Positions 54,900-64,000 of a stretch of DNA of 64,000 nt are shown here, in pieces. The notes under the pieces are model-generated. The model saw nothing but the letters and a program-made list of their open reading frames with translations. It made no database searches and was not told the DNA's origin. Position 1 is the stretch's first letter. Every line of letters starts with the position of its first letter. The stretch spans positions 67,282,180 to 67,346,179 of the forward strand of contig NC_086380.1 of NCBI RefSeq assembly GCF_036588685.1. The letters are read 5' to 3'. The DNA is from Mytilus trossulus. Lineage: Eukaryota; Mollusca; Bivalvia; Mytilida; Mytilidae. Position numbers and translations under genes: made by a program.

Positions 54900-56110
54900 A
54901 ATTATTGAAAATGAAATTGGTTTTTTGTTCCTTCCTAGATTTTACTCCACTGATAAATACATATTTTGAATTACTCAAAGTCTCATGACAAACAAGACAA
55001 ATTGTAGGAAGTAGATTTCTGTGCAAATGTGGGAAAATAAAAAAGTCTTAAAAAAAATTAATGATTTTGAGTTCATAAGTATGATAAGTAGAATGATTGT
55101 TTTGAGGGAATTTAATTTTTTTCACTTTTTTTTCTTCAAATTTTTCTAAGGTAATACAATGTAATAGGGGACTAAAACACATTTGTGAGAGCTAAACATT
55201 AACCCTTCCTTGATCTGGTAACAGCACAACAACTGCATAGGAGACACCTTATACATTGTATTACATTTACTACAAATCACCATGATCAGTCCATACCTGT
55301 CAACCTGTGACGATGAAAATGCAGGTCATGACCTGCATTGAAGAATCAAATCTCAGGTCATAACGCGTACGAACTTTTTCGAGCTGAATTTCAGTATTAA
55401 TGGTACATTTTCTTATGTATATGGCAAATACCAAAACATCAATGCATGTTCACTTGGTTAAGTCATTTTATTCTAATTAATTATTTCATTGCACTTTTAA
55501 AGATTTTAATAAATTTGTGTAGTACAGTTTTATGTTCTTTACTTTTTGTAATTATCAAATACTAGAATTTTTTTTCAATTGTAATTTAAAATGTTTGAGA
55601 CTATTGGCTCACACAGCTACTCTGAACAAAGTAGGAAATTAGACTAAGATAAAATATAGTAATACAGTTAAAGGCAGTATAAATGTAAAAAATAATTTTC
55701 AACTTTTTTTTTTAAATTGTATAAAAGTATTAAAATAATGAAAAGTTATTTTTCAAAATGTATTTGAATTCTAAATTTTTTATCATTTTATCTTTTTCAC
55801 CCATAAAACGTAAATATAAGGAATAATTTTGAATGGTGACAAATTAGGGGAAGTAACTCTAACTCTATTTGTAAACAAATGTAGAGCAGTTTATTTACGA
55901 CCTAAAGCTAAGGTAATTGGTGTTAATTAACAGTGTGTTTGACACCACAGCTGTCAAGTAAAGCCATGCACTTAATGGGTCACTTAAATTGACAGTTTAC
56001 ATAGCTAGATGAACTTCCTGTTCATGGAAGAATTACGAATTTGCCGGTATTTCAAAAGAATATTACTTATGAAATCAGAGACATATAACATGTCTCTGAT
56101 GAAATCAATC
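54900..56110. other. Intergenic stretch, nothing recognised
   Basis: AT-rich without supported exons. A small inverted repeat around agacatataacatgtctct is at 56083-56101. This region may hold the unseen first exon and promoter of ERAL1. Confidence 0.4.
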
Positions 56111-56119
56111 GCAAGGCTA

Positions 56120-56240
56120 AGAAATACGGGTGAAATCGGGTCATTTTCGGAATTCCCGGGTGATTTCAATGACCCGGCGGGTGTCCCGGGTGATCCCTCA
56201 GAATTGTGAAAATCTCGGGTCACACCCGCAGAAAACGGGT
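56120..56240. other. CCCGGGT-rich patch
   Basis: aattcccgggtgatttc, gacccggcgggtgtcccggg, gatccctcag and tctcgggtcacacccg are clustered. Similar in style to 36836-37022. Confidence 0.4.
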
Positions 56241-56252
56241 CAGTTGACTGGT

Positions 56253-56483
56253 AAATTATTTAAATACATTAAAGTGGTTGTATTTTATAGCATTTTGTAA
56301 GAATTATCAGTAAATGAATATTTGAATTTTATCAGTGATTTTATAGCATTTTGTAAGAATTATCAGTAAATGAATATTTGAATTTTATCAGTGATCATCA
56401 CTGATAAAATTCAAATATTCATTTACTGATAATTCTTACAAAATGCTATAAAATACAACCACTTTAATGTATTTAAATAATTT
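56253..56483. repeat. Hairpin whose left arm contains a 56-bp duplication
   Basis: 56283-56338 is repeated as 56339-56394 (ttttatagcattttgtaaga.. cagtga). The right arm 56398-56483 is the perfect complement of one copy plus the outer left flank (aaattatttaaatacattaa). The turn is at tgatcatca. Confidence 0.88.
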
Positions 56484-56672
56484 TAGTGCCACCAATGTTA
56501 CAACAAAAATACATCTTACTCAGCATGCTCAGTATTGGTCTCTGATATATAATTGTTTTCACCATTAGTAATGATTACAGTCAAGGATGCATATTTTGAC
56601 ATAAGGACATTAATTTTTTTCTGGTCTGATCATCTACTTTATTCATCATGCTCATAAGTTACACCTTGTAAG

Positions 56673-57421
56673 CAGTCAGGGATATAACTCTATAGGGTTA
56701 TTACAGGAAAATAACATACATTTGGTATTGTGGACTAAAAAAATCAAAGAACTGTGATAACATATGTATGTTACATGTTTCAAAGGGACAATATACATCA
56801 TAAGTTTAGTTAAAATGTATACAAGTTCTGTTGAAATTACTAGTGACTTTATGCATGTTATGTATACTTAACTATTGAAAGATGTAACAGGTCATAGTAT
56901 TCCAATTTTGAATAGTACACCTATATATGTTATTACAGAAAAAAATATGTCTGTAATAACTAAAGGGTGTTATCTCAGCTTCTCTATATCACTTCAAAGC
57001 ATTTGCTCAGACATAAATCATGCTTAATTACAATTTATCTTAATTTGTTGTAAGAAATAATGACCAGAGCATGTAATGAGGTTCTGCACAAGTTTCTCAG
57101 TAATTCCCAAGTGTCTTATACAATAAGTTACATTCCTTTAATAACTAAGCCTTGTTATCACAGCTTAGTTAATTCCTCAATAGCCTTGTCTCATTGATTA
57201 ACCAAAAATGTATTAATTCAATTTAAAAATTAATTATCAAGGCTATGCATTTAGTTTCTGCGCAAAGTATCAAGAGTTCCCTAGAGTCCACTATACATTA
57301 AATAATTTTACAAATAACAAACATATGTTATTACAGATTTAGAAAATTAAAGGAAAAGTATCTGTAATAACAGACGTAAGTTATTTTCTGTAATAACCCT
57401 ATAGAGTTATAACTCTGACTG
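56673..57421. mobile_element. MITE-like element, 749 bp, with about 48-bp inverted ends
   Basis: Left end cagtcagggatataactcta and right end tagagttataactctgactg are complementary, continuing through gggttattacag.aaaataac. GTAAG flanks both sides (56668-56672 and 57422-57426), a candidate 5-bp target duplication. No transposase. The superfamily is not clear from the ends. Confidence 0.75.
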
Positions 57422-57702
57422 GTAAGTGACATAAAAAAAGATATTTGTTTCAATATTTCATAGTCCTTGACAAGGAAATGAAGGGTCACTATTACAGTAT
57501 GGTATATAGAAGTTTTTGTTTTTTAACTGACCACATACACACTTTAAAGTTTTCATTACAAATCATAGTAAGTTGTTATGTGGGTATAGATTATTGCTCT
57601 TACATTTTATTAAAAAAAATGCCGTCAGAAAATCAAAGTTTGAGAGAATTTTTCCTGTGTGTGTCATCACTATTTTCATAGAATATTTTCTTTTCATTGT
57701 AG

Positions 57703-60700
57703 CTCCAACTTGGTGTAGGATTTCATACTTTATACAGAAATGTCAGATATCCTCAGCAGCACCAGACCAGTCAAACAGTATAGCTAACAGTGATGGAGAT
57801 AGCTTTGATGACATCATGGATGAAAAGACTATTGAAAAAACACCAAGTATGGATCACATGTACATTATACACAAAATATCAAAATAAGAACAGTGGTATG
57901 ATTAAAGAGGTAGCATTGTTATAATATTTCTATTTACCATCATGTGATTACAAATAGAAATTGTATGTATTTAGCTAGTATAATGTAAACTATAAACATT
58001 GAAAATATATACTAACAAAAAGTAAAACAAACACATGATGAATTGTACTATTTCAATTTTTAAATAAGCTATTTTTTTTATTGATGATTTTTCCAATAAC
58101 TTTCACAAAAGTGAATAGAAATCATTACAAATATATCATACAAGATTTATCTCTCCTACAAAAACATCATTAACATTAGTTAATCAAGAAAATGAAATTC
58201 CTACTAGTACTTGAAAGGGCATTATATATATAAGTATTACCTTTGACTGACATACACATAAACATGATTATATAATTTTTTTTTAAGAAGAATGGTTTAC
58301 TATTTGTGGACATGAACAATATGAATTTTATATTTTTTACAGAGGCACACTATGAAAACTTGAGGAGAAATCCTGATCAGCCTTTAAATGCCAGAGTTCT
58401 AAAACTTGCCGTTATTGGTATACCTAATGCAGGGAAATCTACCCTTGTCAACAGGCTTATGGGATGGAAAGTAAGCATTCACAATATTAATACACATTGA
58501 TACATAAAGAGGCATTATCTGTCAAATACATAATCACTGATTTGATTTAAATTCTCCTATTTAAATTACCGGTATAACATTGCTTACACAAGTAAATAAG
58601 TCTTTTTATGCCCCACCTACGATAGTAGAGGGGCATTATGTTTTCTGGTCTGTGAGTCTGTTCGTCCGTCCGTCCGTCTGTCCGTCTTCAGGTTAAGGTT
58701 TTTGGTCAAGGTAGTTTTTGATGAAGTTGAAGTCCAAGTACACATGTTCCCTATGATATGATATTTCTAATTTTAATGCCAAATTAGAGTTTTTATCCCA
58801 ATGTCACGGTCCACTGAACATAGAAAATGATAGTGCAAGTGGGGCATTCATGTACTGAGGACACATTCTTGTTTTCTTCTACTCTCAAATTTCTCTTATT
58901 TCTACAATATATATAATTACTCTTACAGAGTGTTTAAATTTGATGTCACTAATTATGGTTCTAATAAGACGTCCTTATTACGCTTTGTAAACAAAGCCGT
59001 GTTCTAATGAGCACAAAATATGTTTGACACATGCGCATGAACTTACTGTGTATATTAACGTTATTCTCATTGTTATCCTTTTAAAAATATACATTTAAGC
59101 AGCTAAAATTAACTTTTATCATATATTTTTATTAAACAACATAAATTTACCCTGCTCGTAGTTTTTAAACTTATCAAATATGAAATATAATGCACATACT
59201 CCTCAGGGAGGAAACGGGAAAAGCCAAACATTTTTACGATATTTTCGTACGCCTCGTCCTATAAAAATTATGTATTTGTCCTATTAGAATCGAAATAATT
59301 CCTTCATGTCATGCTCTATGCTCATTTTAACATGGGTAGGCATTATATTTGACCCCATTTTACACCTCGCTAATGCTCAGTGTAAAATATCGACAAATAT
59401 AATGCCTACCCATGTTAAAATGAGCATAGAGCATGACATGAAGGAATTATTTCTTAATTGTATTTTATACTATTCATACAAGTGTAATTTCAATGAAAAT
59501 GTAAATCTCATTTGCCTGTTATCATGGTTATTTCAAAATGCTGCTCATTTACATTTGCAGTTACTTAAAAACTTTGTGCAATGGGTTTCTATGCTTAGTC
59601 TATGAGATAAAAGGTTGAACTGGAATGAAAAGTTGATAAGCAAACCAGAAATTGTTTTTTTGGAGAAGATTTAGGGGAGATAATTTTATCAGAGAAAATA
59701 AAATAGACTGCTTACAATTTACTTAAACAATAATTACTACTTGAATCTTGAAGTTAATAAAACTGATCACATAAGTATATTACTCTTGATTGACATACTA
59801 AGACGTAAGTCAAAATTTTTATAACAATATCAGTGTGTGTTTCCTCTTAAAAGATCTTGTTTTTGATCTTTATATACCGTATAGCAGGTTATTTTCTTGG
59901 GGTGCAAGATTTTGCTAATGTTTCAGGAATGAAACAAAATGGCCCAAATAAATTACGCCAATTTAAATGGCACATGCAAAGGTATTGATAAAAGTTTTAA
60001 TCTGCCCAAAATAATAACCCCTAAAAGATTTCGTATTTATCATTCAATGAAAGACTCAAAAATAACCCTCTATACCATGTATATGGTATATTATAGCTGA
60101 CATGTATAAAAAAGAAGATGTGGAATGATTGCCATTGAGACAACTATCCACAAAAGACCAAAATGACAGAAACATTAACAACTATAGGTCACCATACGGC
60201 CTTCAACAATGAGCAAAGCCCATACCACATAGTCAGCTATAAAGGCCTCGATAAGACAATGGTTTTCTGAATTTAATGCTGACAGGCAAGACATATCTCT
60301 GTGTCAACTGTTTATACCTTAGCTAATATAGTTTCTGTAATGTTTTTCAGGTATCATCTGTGTCCAGTAAAGTTCACACCACAAGGAGAAACACCAATGC
60401 AGTTTTAACAGAAGACAATACACAGATAGTATGTTGTACATTTAACTAATTCTAGCAGATGATTTCATACTGCATTTAGGATTACTTTTTCAAAGTTTTA
60501 CAAAACAACAGCTTCTTCTCTTTATTATACAAAAGGTGCAGGTTAAAATTTTAATTCTATATATAATTGCTTAGTGGCAGTCTGCACCAAAATCTACTAA
60601 TCTGAAGATAAACTGAATATTCATATATATTCCTTATGTGTGTAAACAAAGCGTTGCTTAAAATTACTATTCTGAATATTATTTTATTAGTCAGGGGCAT

Positions 60701-62227
60701 CAGACTAATGGCTAACATGGCTAAAGGTGCAAACTAGCAATTTAAAAGGATGCAAATAAATCCTCACATTACATAAAAAATGTACAATGACATGTTAATA
60801 TAAAAACAAGAAGATGTGGTATGATTGGCAATTAGACATCTCTCCACAAGAAACCATATGACACAGGAATTAACAACTATAGATCACCAAAGGCCCTTCA
60901 ACAATGCGCCAAGCCCATTCCACATAGTAAGCTATAAAAGGCCTTCAACATGCATAGAGTGAATAAAATACTGCAGAGTCAGCTTTAAAAGCCTCTAAAT
61001 TAATAAGGCAAAACATGTCAAACGAGAAAAATAATGGCCTGATTTGTGTACAAAAAAAGAATGAAATAATATTTCACAGCGAAAAAATGACAATCACGTA
61101 ATTACAGAATGTGGCGGGGTTAGCATGACTTACACATCTGATGTTAAACTGACCACAGATACCATGAAATGTGAATGAAGAAAGCATTACCAAACTTCTT
61201 AAAATATACTAACAATTGTGTACACTGTTTTACAGATCTTTGTAGACACACCTGGTTTAATGACAGCATCAAAAATGAAAAAGTAGGTACAGCAATAATA
61301 GAAAAGTGTTTTTTTTTCTCAAATTAAAGGCAAAACAGAACATAATGATTGTTATTTGGATAAAAGATGAGGCACCAGCCCATAAAACTAAGAAAGACAT
61401 AAATGTGAACATGAAATAATAATGTAGAAAGTCTTATAACAACAACACTTGAGGGACTGCTGCATAAAATTTATTGATCTACAGGTTTTGGTGCCTAGTG
61501 CAGGATCACAGAAACATGTTGATCAATAAATTTTATGCAGCAGTCCCTCAAGTGTTGTTGTTATAAGACTTTTTACATTTTTGTGTTTTATCATAACGAC
61601 CCTGCATACCCAAGGTATCCACTTCAGGGACTCTAATTACTTACTACAGACTTACCAGGTGTTGGTTCACTTTCGTTTGTAAATGAAATAATAATGTATA
61701 ATGGATTGTCTTCTACCGTGTTTAAAAACAAAAGCATGTATAAATTACTTTACTAAACCTCAATCTCTTTTTCTCAAATCTATCATAATCTTTATGTTTT
61801 AATTGTTTTAAGTCAATTTTATTTCCAACCAATCTGAAGGAGGTTGGGTATAATGTTTTATCTCTGTCTGTCTATGGAACTAAGATATTTCTGAAATTAT
61901 TATTAGGCTTTATGTGAACATATTTTGCTGTGGCATGCATTTTCTAATTCTCATCAACTTCCTGATTACCAAATACTGTACTTCATTGTTAAATCAAAAG
62001 TCAAATTTAACCAGTGCATTAACAATCTTGTATCTCAAAGATTGAGTTTTTCATTGAAAATATGTGACCTAATGGAAACATACTATTGCATAGTACACAT
62101 GTTTTAAAATTTGATAAAGTGAGTTTCTTTTCTTAAATTAAGTTGCTATTCTTTTGTAACTTCAGACACAACACAGAGAAAGAGATGGTGTATGGACCTG
62201 AACTTGGAGTACAATCAGCTGATTTGA
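57703..62227 (+). CDS. ERAL1: ERAL1, mitochondrial Era-like GTPase, 5' part
   Basis: Exons: 57703-57846, 58343-58470, 60351-60428, 61236-61282 and 62166-62227; phases match at every join (1, 0, 0, 2). The 153 codons cover a poorly conserved N-terminal part, then LNARVLKLAVIGIPNAGKST with the G1 loop and LVNRLMGWK. The G2 region KVHTTRRNT, G3 IFVDTPGLM and VYGPELGVQSADL follow. ERAL1 is a GTPase that binds 12S rRNA and helps build the small mitochondrial ribosomal subunit. The start codon lies upstream and was not found. G4, G5 and the KH RNA-binding domain would be beyond 64000. Introns hold repeats A, B and D and two hairpins. Confidence 0.9.
58611..58878 (+). repeat. Interspersed repeat D in an ERAL1 intron
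   Basis: tatgccccacctacgatagt, agaggggcattatgttttct, gtccgtccgtccgtctgtcc, cggtccactgaacatagaaa and gaggacacattcttgtttt. I recognise this as a common bivalve repeat. One copy here. Confidence 0.75.
59293..59452. repeat. Perfect hairpin, 59-bp arms, in an ERAL1 intron
   Basis: 59293-59351 is the exact complement of 59394-59452. The 42-nt loop contains attttacacctcgctaatgc and tcagtgtaaaat. Flanks and loop match the hairpin at 19967-20123. Confidence 0.93.
60105..60300 (+). repeat. Repeat A copy in an ERAL1 intron
   Basis: aagaagatgtggaatgattg, attgagacaactatccacaa, catacggccttcaacaatga and gtcagctataaaggcctcga. Confidence 0.75.
60808..61140 (+). repeat. Repeat A copy in an ERAL1 intron
   Basis: caagaagatgtggtatgatt, cacaggaattaacaactata, gcccttcaacaatgcgccaa and gaatgtggcggggttagcat. 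Confidence 0.75.
61421..61579. repeat. Hairpin, 59-bp arms, in an ERAL1 intron
   Basis: 61431-61479 is the exact complement of 61521-61569. The pairing extends about 10 bp outward with one mismatch. The loop is 41 nt. Confidence 0.92.
61600..62160. other. ERAL1 intron sequence, nothing recognised
   Basis: AT-rich intron; the ORF at 61925-62107 resembles no protein family. Confidence 0.5.
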
Positions 62228-62684
62228 GTAGGATTCAGACAATACAATTTTTTTTACATCCCCCTTTTGCATAGTGATTGATGTGTGTCTTATTGCATTC
62301 ACATATAACTATTATAAAACATATACTCATACAGGGAGGGTTGAGATCTCACAAAACATGTTTAACCCAACCACATTTGGAACCTCTGGCCTTTGTAATT
62401 CTTTTAAAAACGTTTTTTTCATTTTTGTTCATTCATAATTATAAGTTAATGATTTTTCAGAGTTTAGATTGAAATACATTTTTGTTGAGGAGCCAGGTGA
62501 TACTCAATTTTTTAACCTACTTCTTTAAAATTTCTAGAGGGGCCTTGCTGGTCAATTGGTCTATGTCGTCAAACTATCTTAATTGACTAGTATTGTCAGT
62601 TTTCCTAAGTAGGAATGGTGGTTGGTTACTGTAAACCAACTAATTTTTCTCAAGCCATTTATTTTTGCGACTTTCGCGAGTAGA

Positions 62685-62890
62685 AAAAAGTAAAAACACA
62701 AAAATACTGAACACTGAGGAAAATTCAAAAAGAAAAGTTCAAAATCAAAAGTCCAAACACATCAAACAAATGGATAACAGCTGTCATATTCCTTACTTGG
62801 TACAGGCATTTTCTAATATAGAAAATGGTGGATTGAACCTGGTTTTATAGCTAGCTAAACCTCTGACTTGTATGACAGTCGCAGTAAAAA
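62685..62890 (+). repeat. Repeat B fragment
   Basis: aaaagtaaaaacacaaaaat, tgaacactgaggaaaattca, acttggtacaggcattttct, gattgaacctggttttatag and cttgtatgacagtcgcag. Confidence 0.75.
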
Positions 62891-62894
62891 ATAA

Positions 62895-63456
62895 CGTGAA
62901 TATAAAAAGTAGTGAAAATGTAAAACTGAGATCATTCCTTATTTCCCTACTTAAAGTATATTTGAAAATCGCCAAATTAAATCACCAGCGAATAAGGACA
63001 CAAAGGGCTTAACTCAAAATAAAGTATCCGCTAAAATAAGTTGGTTTACAGTATCTAAAGGCACTAGAGCTTACTTCAAGACACAAATGACTGCAAGGAA
63101 TAGCATCATCATAGTGCTTAAAGTGATGGTATTAAACATGAATTAATCAATCTTAATATCTGGATATGGATATGACAACTCCTGGTGTAGATTAGGCTTA
63201 AATGAGCATTTGCCCTGTTCTTGAACTAACCATTTAAATGTGTTAGGAAATAATACATTTTATGATATAACTTTCAGAGATATAAGATAAAAATTTAATC
63301 ATGTTACTGTGAATTTAAATTATTGTGAGTTTTTTTTATTAATACAAAGAATATGACTGGGTGAATATCTCAATACTTAGAACTCGCATTCTGATGTCTG
63401 CAGATACATATGTCTGTATGCAGATTATCCTTGTATCGAAAAAATTAATCTCTTTT
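62895..63456. other. Presumed ERAL1 intron, nothing recognised
   Basis: No exon matching the rest of the GTPase domain is seen up to the window edge. Confidence 0.45.
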
Positions 63457-64000
63457 TTAGCTCACCTGGCCAGACTACTAGGCCAAATACTTCCAAACTT
63501 TAATTGAATGTTCCTTAGGGTATCTTGTTTATAAATTGTATCCGAAGTTTTGATCTATCAACAAACATGGTCGCCATTGCTAAAAATAGAACATAGGGGT
63601 CAAATGCAGTTTTTGGCTTATATCTCAAAAACGAAAGCATTTAGAGCAAATCTGACAGGGGTAAAAATGTTCATTCTAGGTCAAGATCTTTCAGCCCTGA
63701 ATTTTTCAGATGAATCAAACAACCCATTGTTGGGTTGCCTGCCACTTAAGGTAGCACTACAGTCAGAATTTTCTGACTCCAATCGACAGTCTTTAAAGAT
63801 CAATTTCTCCAAAACTATTCAATGGATTTTTAAAATCTTTAACTCATTTTAAAGCTGAAATATAACTCTTTCTTAATTTATATATAAATTAATTTATGGT
63901 TTTATTAAACTCAAAATATAGCTCATTAATTGCCAAAAAAGTGGTCTTCCAACTTGGATGAAAATGGCACATTCATGTCAAATGGTAGTAAAAATTTGTT
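63457..64000 (-). repeat. Repeat G, partial reverse copy cut by the window edge
   Basis: ttttagctcacctggccaga, tttgaatgttccttagggta-like spacing, gctaaaaatagaacataggg and caagatctttcagccctgaa match G in reverse up to about 63750. The rest diverges. Confidence 0.65.

Noticed and set aside
57445-57702. Possible first exon of ERAL1
   Set aside because: Open frames run into the acceptor at 57702, but I see no start with a clear targeting peptide and matching donor phase.

Overview
The window looks like nuclear DNA of a bivalve mollusc, most likely a marine mussel (Mytilus or a close relative). It is AT-rich and gene-poor, its genes are split by GT-AG introns, and it is filled with interspersed repeats whose sequences I associate with mussel genomes. 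The organism call is inference from memory of those repeats and was not searched.

Genes. Two are clear. A secreted C-type lectin lies on the minus strand (41065-44405): four exons with compatible phases, a signal peptide, six cysteines and QPD/WAD sugar-binding motifs. The 5' part of ERAL1, the mitochondrial Era-type GTPase, lies on the plus strand (five exons, 57703-62227) and runs off the right edge. An F-box/leucine-rich-repeat exon (13189-13877, minus) is good, with a candidate 28-nt exon upstream. A run of minus-strand immunoglobulin-domain exons plus a transmembrane exon (30414 down to 20360) looks like one cell-surface receptor gene, but several exons carry stops or one-base frameshifts. 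A DDE integrase-type gene (10898-12093, minus) is broken in two places.

Mobile DNA. 4768-10246 is a Penelope-like retroelement with a reverse transcriptase, a GIY-YIG endonuclease and about 1.16-kb inverted arms. A 1466-bp PIF/Harbinger-like MITE with TAA target duplication sits in its left arm. Fragments of a second reverse transcriptase lie at 20598-20795 and 26860-27657. Their 3' tail appears to be the source of at least ten short repeat copies in the window.

The most interesting content is RNA- and structure-based. Three intact-looking hammerhead ribozymes are present (1263-1306, 18587-18630, 18942-18985). The last two are in tandem and would release a 355-nt RNA, which is the layout of a retrozyme; several dead copies also occur. 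There are also foldback structures with minisatellite arms, the largest a 7-kb inverted repeat at 45387-52392, and at least seven near-perfect hairpins of about 50-75 bp per arm, three of which share loop or flank sequence although their arms differ.

Layout: 1-4.7 kb satellite, hammerhead element and repeats; 4.8-10.2 kb Penelope element; 10.9-15.4 kb broken integrase and F-box gene; 15.5-20.1 kb repeats and the hammerhead dimer; 20.4-30.4 kb receptor exons with retroelement debris; 30.7-40.9 kb repeats; 41-44.5 kb lectin; 45.4-52.4 kb giant foldback; 52.4-57.4 kb repeats and a MITE; 57.7 kb to the end ERAL1.
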